Assembly (NCBI GenBank): GCA_949316235.1
Contig: OX438749.1
Span: 9,256,914 to 9,320,913, forward strand
Length of the DNA: 64,000 bases
Reading direction: 5' to 3'
From: Oegoconia quadripuncta
Lineage: Eukaryota; Arthropoda; Insecta; Lepidoptera; Autostichidae
In this document: positions 59,101 to 64,000 of the stretch, in pieces
Layout: each line of letters begins with the position of its first letter
How positions within the stretch are numbered: the first letter of the stretch is position 1
Notes under the pieces: generated by a model
The model's input: the letters and a program-made list of their open reading frames with translations, nothing else
Database searches by the model: none
Told to the model about the DNA's origin: nothing
Position numbers and translations under genes: made by a program

Positions 59101-61219
59101 AACACATTTGGTTGGTGGGATAATATAACATTGCCTTTATTTTCTTTTCAAAATTTTCAAATTATAGTTACAAAATGATAATAATGATAAGTAGTAGTAG
59201 TCAGTCAGATTTCTAGTTATTTATAAATATCCCTCGATAGTTATAACGAGTGATTGTACGACGAAATGTACATACCGTTTAACAAAAATGGGGTGTCATT
59301 CGAAGCGTTTTTTCTCCAAGTGTCATAGACTAGTATAATTTATAGAAGTTATGGAGGCTTAATTTCGGTTGGAGGGAACCAAGGAGGCAGTTGAAAGAGG
59401 TTAGCAACGCAGTCCAAATCTTCTTGAATGAGTTAGGTACAGATGATTAATAAAACCTTTAATCTGTTTACAGATCGCATGCTGGGTACTATTCCGAAGA
59501 CTTTCTCCAACGACACGTTAGACATGAGCTCCGTGGATTCTATGTCTTTGGACGAGCATATCGAAATTAAGATCCCAGAATCGAGGGCCCAAGAGAATAG
59601 ACTGATGGCACAGAACAACTTCATACACCACATCAACGAGAAATCTAGAAATGCTAGCCACACCCATTTAGCCGTAGAGAATGGTCAGGAGTTACCCAAG
59701 AACCATGTGGGTGAAAATAGGAATTCAGAAGCGAAAGATGATCACACGCATATGCACAGGAGTCATAGTCACGCTAGCATGAAGAAAGTTCATGGTTTGA
59801 CCCCGAATGGTGTTGGCCACGCGGGCAACGGTCACGATCATCATAGAGTTGGTGATCATCATCATCATAATCATAGTAGAATTAAAAAGTAAGTAGATGA
59901 AAAGAATTCTTCTTTGCAGATCATGGATTTTCAAGATGGTTTCGATAGAACTTTGATAATATTATTGCTATGTTCATAATCTTACTAAAATACAACTTGT
60001 TAAGCATAAAGACTTTTTCTTCTTCTCCTTGCTCTTCTTATTTGTTAATCATGCATTTCGATACCTAATAATATTAATACCCGATTACTAGTGGCTCCAC
60101 TTCTGATTACGAACAACTTTCCATTAGGAACAAAAAATTCGATTAAAACATTTTCGATTACCAAAATAAACCATTCCGAAACCACCTTTAGTATGGAAGT
60201 CCAACAATTTCCTAGTGGAAAGTTGTTCGTTATCAGGAGTGGAGTCACTAGCCGAGATAACATTTGTCCTGCTCATGCGCTTGGATGTAATATACAACTA
60301 TTGGACAGGTTTTTCATTTATATTTTTCAAAGCGCGTCGATGTTTCCCAACTGTTCAAGGAAGGATGGTAATGTTTTTAATGAGAAGATTGCCCTAATAA
60401 TAAATAAATAAAATGGCGCTGCTATCTGTCACTACTAGTCTATGCTGTTATGCTCATGATCGCTTAGTCGTTTTTTACTCGGGAACCACACGGCAAATTC
60501 TTTCTTGTCAGATTTATGTAATGTCACACATTGCACAAGTGTATATTTTTGTCTATTAAAGTACACTTGGTTTTACATAGTATGATATTTGTACTGCCCT
60601 TAAAAGTATCAGGATTGCAGAAGTTAGTAAGAGGTTGGATGGCCCCCGGCGCGTGGCTCGCACCTCGGACACACCACCGCAGTCGCCGCTCGATCTCGCT
60701 AACTCGACGAACAAACTTTTCCGCCATTCTCAACCTATTTTATTACCCGAAATTTTATACTGGGGCTCTGTTCATAAAATAATACTCGTGCTGTAATGTA
60801 ATGTAAGCTACTGCTTCCAGATACTAATCAATTGGTAAAAAAAGTGGAAAAATTTTGCCGTCGATCGATGCTTCACTACAAGTAGACCGGAGTAGTTCTT
60901 TTCATTCTGGTCCGTGCTAGTGGTAACCACGTGGTTTTCTCTTGTGGTTCCTATGTTCGTACTACTCTATGATTTTATTTATATTCTACTACTTCAATAA
61001 TACAGTTCGAAATTTTATCATCACAGGTATATCCCGATAAAACGACTGGGATTAATATCTCAATGGGATGACTAGACCTTTTATTTACAATTTATTTTAA
61101 AATAATTTGTTAACCTTTTTGCTGCATCTATTTCCAGATCGCCAAGTGAGGCCCTTATAGAAGAGAAGTCGCCAGTGATACCCATCCTCGTGACGTCACC
61201 GGAGGCCGAGCCGGCCTGA
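25835..61219 (+). CDS. Irk: Inward-rectifier potassium channel gene (Kir/Irk family), whole coding span
   Basis: The gene encodes a two-TM potassium channel subunit; Kir channels are plasma-membrane tetramers that set resting potential and move K+ in epithelia such as Malpighian tubules. Coding exons: 25835-26199 or 44900-44997; 50729-51167; 52250-52429 or 52653-52832; 54567-54756; 55483-55607; 57854-57959; 59474-59888; 61138-61219. All introns are GT-AG and phases agree throughout, giving 633 aa (distal start) or 544 aa (proximal start). Residues seen (long form): TM1 about 172-198, cysteines 215 and 247 (the conserved extracellular pair of Kir channels), filter TIGYG 235-239, TM2 about 250-275, RPKKR 278-282, Glu317 and Glu392 in cytoplasmic pore positions. 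Family identity is very secure. Assignment to Irk1 or Irk2 of Drosophila is not settled; the core resembles that pair more than Irk3. The splice model is inferred without transcripts. Confidence 0.96.
27773..27937 (+). mobile_element. tRNA-derived SINE, family 1
   Basis: The head GATTGGTGTGGTGGATAGTG and GTTGCGAGTTAGAATCCCGC resemble tRNA A and B boxes. The body has GGGTAAATGTTTGTGTGATG, then CCCGAGTCA, and the tail CTTAGTTTGGGACTAATATA plus A-run. Shared with 55610-55812. Confidence 0.75.
29435..29578 (-). mobile_element. 5'-truncated tRNA-SINE, family 1
   Basis: Reverse copy: T-run, ACACTTACACTAATCATCTA, GTCCCAAACTAAGCAAAGCT, TAACGGATAAACATACATAA, AATGTTCGTATTCATCATAC. The tRNA-like head is missing. 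Confidence 0.7.
29690..29770 (+). repeat. Fragment of 'CCCGCG' repeat 3' part
   Basis: GCCAAATTTCAGCTAAATCG, GTTCAGTCATTTCGCCGTGA, then AACAAACAAACATCC, matching the end of the 56925-57115 copy. The front part is absent. Confidence 0.55.
29905..30170 (-). repeat. Dispersed repeat family 'GACGACTAA..CTGCGACCGCAAACC', minus copy
   Basis: Reverse of 14280-14485: CCCATGGGAGGATTTGCC, CACGCTGGGCAGAAAGG, GCGGTCGCAGATTCTCC, CATCACTGGTCTATGCTGCA, CGTTTAGTCGCCTTTTGC. Short fragments of the same family occur at 36360-36430, 36690-36745 and 60408-60500. The 80-aa frame over it is part of the repeat. Confidence 0.65.
31465..31575 (+). CDS. Small unrecognised ORF with signal-peptide-like start (doubtful)
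   Basis: This 36-codon frame starts [20 protein letters not shown] and then [16 protein letters not shown] before TGA. It has the shape of a secretory signal (a basic residue, hydrophobic core, small residues before a likely cleavage after SA) followed by a short charged peptide. The frame is open further upstream to 31354, but the ATG at 31465 gives the signal-like start. There is no clear promoter, splice partner or homologue that I recognise. It lies on the plus strand inside the Kir intron. It may be chance; recorded because of the hydrophobic-core pattern. Confidence 0.12.
   Translation: MTIRVYYWFLMALLSCIFISTNSANVDVEEKLREKH
32470..32565 (-). repeat. Dispersed repeat family 'TTCCGGTTGTCAGAGATAAG', minus copy
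   Basis: Contains ACCTGATGTTGAGTGAAGAT, then TGAGGTG and GGACTGGCTATCTTGTCT, the reverse of the blocks at 34054-34195. It is more diverged than the plus copies. Confidence 0.55.
33556..33612 (-). mobile_element. RTE-type LINE 3' end, short fragment
   Basis: CATCATCATATCAGCCG followed by AAAGACGTCCACTGCTGGAC and AAAGGCCTCC, the reverse of the usual lepidopteran RTE 3' terminus. Confidence 0.6.
33950..34195 (+). repeat. Dispersed repeat family 'TTCCGGTTGTCAGAGATAAG', full copy 1
   Basis: Ordered blocks GGCATTTTAAATGTCCCGCT, TACCACCATCTTATCTAAAT, GTTCCGGTTGTCAGAGATAA, GATAGCCAGTTCCCCAAATA, TCGGCCTCATCTTCACTTAA, CATCAGGTGTAATTGAAGTC, ACACGTTGTGCA plus A-run. Matches 57590-57830 along its length. 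Confidence 0.75.
36470..36680 (+). repeat. Dispersed repeat family 'GCATTTCCAT..CACCCC', copy 4 (partly doubled)
   Basis: GTATGCATTTCGAAAGATAC, TTTGTTTCAAGCATTAAAAT, TATTTGGAATACC, CCATTTGGGATTAAAG, then a second partial pass (GAACCGTGGATG, GGGATATCACTAACTGGCCC). Confidence 0.55.
37812..37942 (-). mobile_element. tRNA-derived SINE, family 2, internally deleted
   Basis: Minus-strand head TTTGCTTGGTGTAGTGTGTA and B-box GGTCGCGGGTTCGAACCCCG, with only a short body and CAGCGCCATCTAGT at the tail end. Not a functional tRNA: no acceptor stem/anticodon arrangement, and a SINE body follows. Confidence 0.7.
38285..38430 (+). repeat. Dispersed repeat family 'TTCCGGTTGTCAGAGATAAG', 5'-truncated copy
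   Basis: Starts at CCGTTCCGGTTGTCAGAGAT and runs through CATCTTCACTTAATATCAGG and AACCCGTTGTGTATAAATAA. Confidence 0.7.
39661..39920 (+). mobile_element. tRNA-derived SINE, family 2
   Basis: Head TTGTTTGGTGTAGTGGTTAG and GTCGCGGGTTCGAATCTCAC, body CATATGTTTGTATGGTGAAT, ACGGACATGTGTACTCAAGT, tail TTCCTTAGTGTGGAACTAGA and TGGCGCTCTATATGTCCAAG. Matches 58160-58445. Confidence 0.75.
39993..40105 (+). repeat. Lepidopteran dispersed repeat 'CCTCTTTCCCGTAGGGGT'
   Basis: CACGCCTCTTTCCCGTAGGG followed by GTGTTTCACTTCCACTTGCT, ACGATCCTGACACGCTTC and CTTCATTCAGTCTCATGAAG, a very common lepidopteran interspersed motif. Confidence 0.6.
41690..42010. other. GC-richer island of unknown nature
   Basis: Frames on both strands are open across this block (92 aa plus, 78 aa minus), mainly because stops are rare in GC-rich sequence. 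I do not recognise either translation. It lies in the Kir intron and may be a decayed mobile element. Confidence 0.3.
43550..43800 (+). repeat. Dispersed repeat sharing 'GACTGTTTAAG..CTCCGAAGCA'
   Basis: Contains GAGAGGGCCGATTCCAAG, ACTAGTGCCACCTGATAGTC, AACCGACTGTTTAAGTGGCC, TCCGAAGCACC, GCGACTGCGCCCCGAG, TGCGCTAACCGATA. A fragment with GACTGTTTAAGATGC and CTCCGAAGCA is at about 50476-50504. This is a lepidopteran-type interspersed repeat. Confidence 0.5.
44280..44899 (+). promoter_or_regulatory. Second (proximal) promoter and 5' UTR of the Kir gene
   Basis: A GC/CpG-rich patch (GACGCGGTGGCGCGCC at 44337 and following bases) rises out of AT-rich intron. Downstream is TTTCAGTAT at about 44436, close to the arthropod initiator TCAGT, with GGTGC about 27 bases beyond as a weak DPE-like match. 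The region leads without a convincing acceptor to the ATG at 44900, so it is probably one continuous 5' UTR. The promoter call is inferred from composition and position just ahead of a well-phased first exon. The 68-aa frame inside it is not considered real. Confidence 0.45.
44900..44997 (+). CDS. Irk: Kir channel first coding exon, proximal isoform (short N-terminus)
   Basis: Encodes 32 residues beginning [10 protein letters not shown] and ending WREELH, plus two bases of a Lys codon. The donor is CACAA|GTAAGTAT. Like the distal first exon it ends in phase 2, so the AA joins the A at 50729 to give Lys (AAA) and continues in frame into [10 protein letters not shown]. The exon lies inside the 24.5-kb intron between the distal start and the core, with its own GC-rich upstream block, which fits an alternative promoter. 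The frame is open upstream to 44813, but 44900 is its first ATG. No transcript evidence is available; phase agreement and the strong donor are the support. Confidence 0.72.
45879..46275 (-). mobile_element. RTE-clade LINE, ORF2 C-terminus and 3' end (dead)
   Basis: The minus strand encodes [11 protein letters not shown], then after a frame change [40 protein letters not shown] and [18 protein letters not shown], the hallmark C-terminal segment of lepidopteran RTE polyproteins, ending in the CATCATCAT 3' terminus at 45880-45890. The upstream RT is absent and the frame is broken, so it is a 5'-truncated pseudogene copy. Confidence 0.85.
47014..48065 (+). mobile_element. CR1/Jockey-group LINE, 5'-truncated, frameshifted
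   Basis: Starting at 47014 the translation reads [20 protein letters not shown], then [11 protein letters not shown] (late palm/thumb of a non-LTR reverse transcriptase), [15 protein letters not shown], and after a frameshift near 47380-47405 [20 protein letters not shown] and [18 protein letters not shown]. Around 47640-47700 the expected rest of the ORF is shortened. The 3' end is AT-rich with GCAATAAAGTGTTAAATAAA at 48044-48063. Catalytic motifs (YADD block) are upstream of the truncation and absent. Confidence 0.85.
48477..48514. repeat. Short hairpin (GTCCGATCTA arms)
   Basis: GTCCGATCTAGTATA and TATACTTAGATCGGAC flank a 7-base loop with one bulge. Intronic; function unknown. Confidence 0.55.
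48669..48719. repeat. Perfect 14-base hairpin containing CACGTG
   Basis: CACGTGACCCAGGG (48669-48682) and CCCTGGGTCACGTG (48706-48719) with a 23-base loop. Confidence 0.7.
49160..49345 (+). repeat. Diverged 'CCCGCG'-type dispersed repeat
   Basis: AACTAGCTTGCCTC, AAAAGTAGCCTATGTTCTTC, GCCAAATTTCAATACAATCG, GCTCAACAGTGCAGACGTGA, ending TTATAATAATATTAGTATAA. Confidence 0.5.
50729..51167 (+). CDS. Irk: Kir core exon: slide helix, TM1, pore loop, selectivity filter, most of TM2
   Basis: The acceptor is TTTGTTTCATTTACAG (ending 50728) and the donor is ATG|GTGAGT after 51167. It encodes residues 122-268 of the long form. In order: basic N-terminal segment ([16 protein letters not shown]), interfacial slide helix ([16 protein letters not shown]), TM1 about 172-198, turret, pore helix (FLFSVETQH), filter TIGYG at 235-239, and the start of TM2 ([13 protein letters not shown]). 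Cys215 and Cys247 are the conserved extracellular cysteines. The residue at the TM2 rectification-controller position (Asp172 in Kir2.1, Asn in weak rectifiers) is Gln265. This is the most diagnostic exon of the gene and the Kir assignment from it is essentially certain. Confidence 0.97.
51343..51640 (+). mobile_element. tRNA-derived SINE, family 3, in Kir intron
   Basis: Head GAGCGTCGGTGGCTCATTTT (A-box region, shortened), body AGGCAGGCCATGTACCAATG, GGAAACCTGCTTGCCTGAGA, GCCCATACTCCCTCATTACA, GGCCTATATCCCTGCAGTGG. It lies about 175 bases downstream of the core exon donor. Opposite orientation to 23880-24200. Confidence 0.7.
52250..52429 (+). CDS. Irk: Kir alternative exon A (end of TM2, PIP2-contact region, first cytoplasmic strands)
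   Basis: This is 180 nt, exactly 60 codons, phase 0 at both ends (acceptor CTAATTTTAG, donor GCAAG|GTATAT). It encodes [20 protein letters not shown] and continues through [19 protein letters not shown]. The RPKKR motif matches the membrane-proximal PIP2-binding stretch of Kir channels, and the Glu in VEAH corresponds to Kir2.1 Glu224, which lines the cytoplasmic pore. It is the more canonical of the two copies because it keeps Pro in RPKKR. It is separated by 223 bases from a second copy at 52653-52832; one or the other is expected in a mature channel. Confidence 0.95.
52430..52652 (+). other. Short intron between duplicated Kir exons A and B
   Basis: It is 223 bases, GT-AG, without a recognised repeat. 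It is long enough for normal splicing, so steric blocking alone is unlikely to enforce exon choice. Confidence 0.8.
52653..52832 (+). CDS. Irk: Kir alternative exon B, tandem duplicate of exon A
   Basis: This is 180 nt, 60 codons, phase 0/0, with acceptor TCTTGTCCATAG and donor AAAAAG|GTATAT. It encodes [20 protein letters not shown] and continues through [19 protein letters not shown]. It is identical to exon A at 46 of 60 residues; 33 of those 46 shared residues use different synonymous codons, so both copies have long been kept by selection on protein sequence. Notable changes: Pro to Ala in the RPKKR motif, AQ to NT just after it, and several conservative core swaps. Pore-lining Glu and all basic PIP2-contact residues are kept. 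Including both exons would not shift the frame but would duplicate the TM2-linker, so mutually exclusive use is inferred. Confidence 0.9.
53495..54060 (-). mobile_element. RTE-type LINE fragment, heavily decayed
   Basis: Ends with CATCATCATAGCAGC and AGGACGTCCACTGCTGAATA, and further right carries GAGAGCGGCCTGCAT and ATTCGATCTCGTAACGAAAC with ACGGAGCATCATCCTCTC, the same order as 45879-46275, but with many substitutions and an unrelated stretch near 53730-53930. Confidence 0.7.
54567..54756 (+). CDS. Irk: Kir cytoplasmic-domain exon
   Basis: The acceptor is TTGTTTTCTACATAG and the donor is TTAG|GTGGGT. It encodes residues 329-391 and the first base of codon 392, starting [18 protein letters not shown] and ending FEIVVML. 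It includes the family hallmark [19 protein letters not shown] (Kir consensus: P-T/I-T-I-V-H-x-I-D/N-x-x-S-P-L-Y). This is part of the immunoglobulin-like cytoplasmic beta domain. The frame entering from either alternative exon (phase 0) fits. Reading beyond the donor gives a spurious extension to 54884. Confidence 0.94.
55483..55607 (+). CDS. Irk: Kir cytoplasmic-domain exon ([12 protein letters not shown] block)
   Basis: The acceptor is CCTTGCAATTACAG and the donor is TATGAG|GTAAGAG. The phase-1 G from the previous exon plus AG gives Glu392, equivalent to Kir2.1 Glu299, a second charged ring in the cytoplasmic pore. It continues [20 protein letters not shown] and VLWGHRFE, all strongly family-typical, and ends at residue 433 in phase 0. 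A tRNA-derived SINE starts within a few bases of the donor. Confidence 0.94.
55610..55812 (+). mobile_element. tRNA-derived SINE, family 1, abutting a Kir splice donor
   Basis: Head GACCGATGGGTGTAGTGAAC, B-box region GGTGGCGGGTTCGAATGCCG, body GGGGTAAATGTTTGTGTGAT, CCCGAGTCCATGAC, tail TTAGTATGGGACTAGATGAT and an A-run. It begins within a few bases of the GTAAGAG donor at 55608. Confidence 0.75.
56925..57115 (+). repeat. 'CCCGCGGGAACT' dispersed repeat, copy 2
   Basis: CTAGCATTTCGCCCGCGGCT, TCGCCTGCGTGGAATAACTT, GTCCCGCGGGAACTGCTCAC, ATCCGTTTCGCCGTGATTGA, CAAACAAACATCCAAACCTT, ending ATTTATAATATTAGTTAG. The most complete copy in the window. Confidence 0.7.
57188..57245. repeat. Perfect 18-base palindrome arms over a tandem repeat
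   Basis: AAGTAATTTATACAAATT (57188-57205) is the exact complement of AATTTGTATAAATTACTT (57228-57245). Between and overlapping them AAATTCTTTAATTTGTA is repeated twice. Confidence 0.75.
57590..57830 (+). repeat. Dispersed repeat family 'TTCCGGTTGTCAGAGATAAG', full copy 2, next to a Kir acceptor
   Basis: GGCATTTTAAATGTCCGCCT, TACCACCGTCTTATCTAAAT, GTTCCGGTTGTCAGAGATAA, TCGGCCTCATCTTCACTTAA, CATCAGGTGTGATTGAGGTC, ACACGTTGTGCATA. It ends about 25 bases before the acceptor at 57853. Confidence 0.75.
57854..57959 (+). CDS. Irk: Kir cytoplasmic-domain exon ([12 protein letters not shown] block)
   Basis: The acceptor is TTTCTGTCCCCAG and the donor is CTAG|GTAAGA. It encodes residues 434-468 plus one base: [20 protein letters not shown] and then [15 protein letters not shown]. 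The FxxTYEVxTPxCSA pattern is the conserved last beta strand region of Kir channels, ending the structured domain. A dispersed repeat (57590-57830) ends about 20-30 bases upstream of its acceptor. Confidence 0.93.
57990..58485 (+). repeat. 'CCCGCGGGAACT' repeat copy 3, split by a SINE
   Basis: The left part (57990-58145) has CTAGCTTTCCGCCCGCTGCT, CTGCGTGGAAGAACTTTATC, GGGAACTACTTATTTTATCG, TATACCAAATTCGACGATTC. The right part resumes at 58446 with GCATCCAAACTTTCGCATTT and ATAACAGTAGTTAGAT. Comparison with copy 2 shows the SINE interrupts it. Confidence 0.7.
58160..58445 (+). mobile_element. tRNA-derived SINE, family 2, nested insertion
   Basis: Head CCTGTTTGGTGTAGTGGTTA, B-box GGTTGCGGGTTCGAATCCCG, body CATATGTTTGTGTGATGAAT, ACGGACATGTGTACCCGAGT, tail GCTTAGTGTGGAACTAGTTG and (ATTT)n. 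B-box intact. Closely matches 39661-39920. Confidence 0.8.
58850..58990 (+). repeat. Dispersed repeat family 'GCATTTCCAT..CACCCC', copy 5
   Basis: GTGCATTTCTATATCTATCG, AAAGGTGAACCGTGGATG, TTGTTTCAAGCC, TTTAATGTTTGGAACGCCCA, GGGATATCTCTGACCACCCC. Confidence 0.6.
59474..59888 (+). CDS. Irk: Kir C-terminal tail exon, histidine-rich
   Basis: The acceptor is AATCTGTTTACAG and the donor is AAAAA|GTAAGTAG. It encodes residues 469-606 and two bases of codon 607. The first half ([20 protein letters not shown]) is acidic/serine-rich. The second half is low-complexity with 15 His in 44 residues (559-602), including [10 protein letters not shown] and DHHHHNHS. No known domain is recognised; a disordered cytosolic tail is inferred. 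The donor overlaps an AAG TAA, so unspliced RNA would end the protein right here after Lys-Lys. Confidence 0.88.
60089..60250. mobile_element. Palindromic MITE, family 2 copy 2 (in last Kir intron)
   Basis: Inverted repeats of about 34 bases (TAGTGGCTCCACTTCTGATT left, complementary to the GGAGTGGAGTCACTA right end) with a few mismatches and the same interior as 10499-10783. Ends begin and finish at TA, as expected for a Tc1/mariner-like target. Confidence 0.8.
61138..61219 (+). CDS. Irk: Kir last coding exon
   Basis: The acceptor is CTGCATCTATTTCCAG (ending 61137). The first A completes a Lys codon, followed by 26 codons ([20 protein letters not shown] then PEAEPA) and TGA at 61217-61219. 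The repeated SP motifs and acidic character fit a disordered terminus. No PDZ ligand is seen (it ends EPA). Phase continuity with 59888 and the high GC content support it. Confidence 0.82.
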
Positions 61220-64000
61220 CGTCCTCTCCGCGACTACAACCCCTCGGTCCTGGTACGACACCACAAGCGGAAGACCCACCACGTCAGATTCTGCTGTGAG
61301 GACATAGAGAATATTTGCGTGGACTTACATGCATAGCAGCCACTACAAACTTTGCTGTTGTTCTTTGAAATTAGTGAGACAACAGCAGCTGAATGTCAGG
61401 TTCCCCAATTAGAAAAAAATTGATTGAAATCGTAAGAAAGCCGTGAGAAAAGTGAAATTTTGCTGGTGTCCCTTAAAATTGGTGATAAATTAGCTCTCTC
61501 ATTTAGGAAATGTTGTTTTTGAATTCGGATTAGCAATTTTCTTCTTGTATCACGGCTTTTGTTTGTACAATCGGGTTCATAAATGCATATCTAGCACCAG
61601 CTAATTACATGCAGCATGAATTACTAAAATATATAACTACATAAGAATTTAAAAACAATTTCCGCTACAAAGTCAAAAGCTTTCTTTAAAATTTTGTTAG
61701 TTTGATGTGGAACTGGATATGCACTTTTGAAATCTACTGTACATAGATTCTATCTACTACCGATACTAATTCTATTCACCAAACAAAAAGTAGTTAACCT
61801 AACCTAAGTAAGTAAAGATTAATGTTCTGTCTTTGATGCTTGAATAATTTACAATACGAGTAAATTCTGTGATTCTGGTACTCACTTATTCCATAAATTT
61901 GAAAATTTGTTTGATCCTCACTCACACCAAAACGACAGAATATATTTTGATAAATCTTAATGTAGAGAGAGATACTTGTACAGGGCGGAAAGGTAATTGT
62001 ACTGAAAACAGCGACAAAATAACTTAAAAAATAACTGTGATGTAACCGATTATTATTTTCTTTTGGAAATTAAAACTCGTAGTAGGAAGACATCTCTAAT
62101 GAATAAGCGCAAAAGGAAATTTATATGAGTAACAATAATCAATATTTGGAACAAATTGCATTTAAACAATTTATAAGTCATTTGTGCCATTTTATGATTA
62201 TATTTCCGATATTCCGATATAAGTATTAAAGATTTACACCTACAACTACATTTACCGTTTCCATCCTGTATAGGTTTACTGAGTCAACGGGCAAAGTAGC
62301 CTATAAATAAGACTACTTTAGTTAAAAATATTTATTTCCGTAAAGTATCTACTCGGAACTACTTATAAATACGAATATACCTAAATATTTTCTTATGGGT
62401 TAATAGTTAGTTGGTAGTCGTATAGAATACACACCTAGAAAAATATTAAAGGTTCTTCCTATAAGCGTAACATAGTCGTTTTATATTCCATTTCCTAAAA
62501 TTAAGAATATCCTATTTTTTATTCTCTATATTACCAACGTACCAGACAGGGTTGTACTAGGCAAAGTATTTATTTAGATAAAATTGTCGGAGGTCTGATT
62601 AACAACACCTACGATGTATTCATTAATATTCCAAAAAGTGGTTTTTGTAGAGCCCTTTGGTAATCTTATGTTGAACCTATCTAAATTGGTATTTAGGTCA
62701 TTAGTCAGAGAGAAAGATTTAGAAATCAATAATCTTGACATAGAGTTTTAAATCTAATGTAGGCGGTTGATACATTTTCCAAATAGTAGTAAATCTCTAC
62801 ATTCTATCTCCAGGCTAAAGAGGTTTAATAACTGAATTCACCTAACTAAACTAAATTGAATGGTCAGCTCCAAAAGTAATGCCAGATATTTGACATCTTA
62901 GGTCCAGTAACAATAAGGATTTTATGCTACACAGTAATTTGTTTAGTTAGGAGAATAGCCTTATAGAGTTGGGCGAATATTAATATAAGGAATAATTTAT
63001 TACTGGCCCCTGTTAACAAAAACGAAATTATTCAAAACACCACTTAAAGTGAACGTACGGATGAACATAATATATGTAGATATGTGAGACTGTCTGAGAC
63101 TGTTTGATAGTTTAATCCAATAACTGACGTGGGCAGTTCAAAAAAAGTATTACAAAAAAGTCTGTATCAAAGTACGTAAGTCGTTGTGAATGTACAATTG
63201 TAACTTAATAAGTGCCTATTGGTTTGTTTATTAGCGATCGAGTGAAGAAAGACTGACATTTTTGAAAACCCAAGATCTAAATACTTATACTTAATCGTTA
63301 AGAAGGTTTATCCCGTAAGATATTCCGTACAAACTTTGAAGTTAAAATTTTACGAAATGAGTAAACAGATTCTAATGAAACTTTATAAGCCATAAAGCAC
63401 GTACATAGATCTAAAAAGTTAGTAGAGAATATTTTAGAAAAAGATTAGAAATACTAAACGCTTTCAAGGTTTCAATAGTAACAGTAGACATGCCATAAAT
63501 ATAAATTCGATATTTGAAAAAAAAATTCAACTAGTTTTTAGATATCTGTATCTTGCTTATACGTGTAGAGTCATTTCGGAAAATTTGGTTTTGAAAATTT
63601 GTATGGAATACCGTGTGGTATAAACCCTGTTAACAACACAATCTTTGAATGATTCGATACTCATCGATGTCAATGCAAGGGTAAATGGGATTTAACTCCA
63701 AATAGTTGATCCTACATTTATATAGGATGACTCTTAATTAGTTCTTGATACCAAAATATACATGCATGTACTCAATCATGGTTTGAAGCAACTTTCCCAA
63801 AGAAACAACGTTTTTAAATACATTTTTGGAAGCACGCCTCCGTCTTGGACCTTATCTTGACTTAACATCAGGTCTGATTGAGGATAAGTGCATTCATAAA
63901 AGTTCATAAAAAGACATTTTAAAAATGATTTAAAAAATGTTGTTTATTTGGTAAAGTGGCATATATTTTGGTGTTCCCAAATAATTAAAAGTAGCTCTAT
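61220..64000 (+). other. Kir 3' UTR and downstream sequence
   Basis: No canonical AATAAA was noticed close after the stop. ATTAAA variants occur at 62069, 62225 and 62445 as possible polyadenylation signals, so the 3' UTR could be about 0.9-1.3 kb. The rest is AT-rich without a gene; a dispersed-repeat fragment lies at 63830-63895. Confidence 0.4.
63830..63895 (+). repeat. Dispersed repeat family 'TTCCGGTTGTCAGAGATAAG', 3' fragment
   Basis: CACGCCTCCGTCTTGGACC, TTATCTTGACTTAACATCAG, GTCTGATTGAGG, matching only the last third of the family. Confidence 0.55.

Noticed and set aside
59443..59892. 149-codon frame as a separate gene
   Set aside because: Its first ten codons lie in intron before the acceptor CAG at 59473; the rest is the Kir tail exon in correct phase.
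60524..60782. GC-rich frames in the last Kir intron (possible extra exon)
   Set aside because: The block near 60640-60720 is GC-rich, but no acceptor/donor pair with matching phase was found and the translation is unfamiliar.
1..64000. CRISPR array, prokaryotic operons or viral genome
   Set aside because: No regularly spaced short repeats, no ribosome-binding-site-led gene runs and no recognisable viral protein; introns and animal repeats throughout.

Overview
The window looks like lepidopteran (moth or butterfly) genomic DNA. It is AT-rich, has one intron-containing gene, and is crowded with repeat types common in Lepidoptera: tRNA-derived SINEs, RTE and Jockey/CR1-like LINE remnants, palindromic MITEs, and 'processing'-type dispersed repeats. 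No bacterial gene organisation, CRISPR array, rRNA or convincing stand-alone tRNA is present. Almost every long reading frame outside the gene described next lies in a repeat or has no support.

The only confident gene is a plus-strand inward-rectifier potassium (Kir/Irk) channel. Its coding exons run from 25835 to 61219, and every junction is GT-AG and in phase. Two alternative first coding exons (25835-26199 and 44900-44997) both end in phase 2 and join one core exon (50729-51167). The core exon encodes TM1, the pore with TIGYG, and most of TM2. Next come two tandem, equally long, 77 percent identical 180-nt exons (52250-52429 and 52653-52832) that look like alternatives. The exons at 54567-54756, 55483-55607 and 57854-57959 build the cytoplasmic domain, and 59474-59888 plus 61138-61219 encode a histidine-rich C-terminal tail. 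With one of the two 180-nt exons, the predicted proteins are 633 aa (distal start) and 544 aa (proximal start).

Layout: 1-7000 is repeat-rich and upstream, with RT fragments, MITEs and a TATA-type promoter candidate near 3980. A GC-rich, CpG-containing block at 7100-7561 ends in a good splice donor and may be the distal 5' UTR exon. From 7562 to 25685 is repeat-filled non-coding DNA, probably intron if that exon is real. From 26200 to 50728 is a 24.5-kb intron that contains the second promoter and first exon (44.3-45.0 kb), LINE remnants and SINEs. From 50729 to 61219 is the compact 3' half of the gene, with SINEs and other repeats inserted close to splice sites. From 61220 to the end is 3' UTR and downstream DNA.

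The gene's diversity appears to come from two choices: which N-terminus (promoter choice) and which version of the TM2-to-cytoplasm/PIP2-contact segment (exon choice). Together these would allow at least four proteins. The duplicated exon pair is the most interesting observation here. Exon boundaries are read from splice consensus, phase and Kir family knowledge; no transcript data were available.
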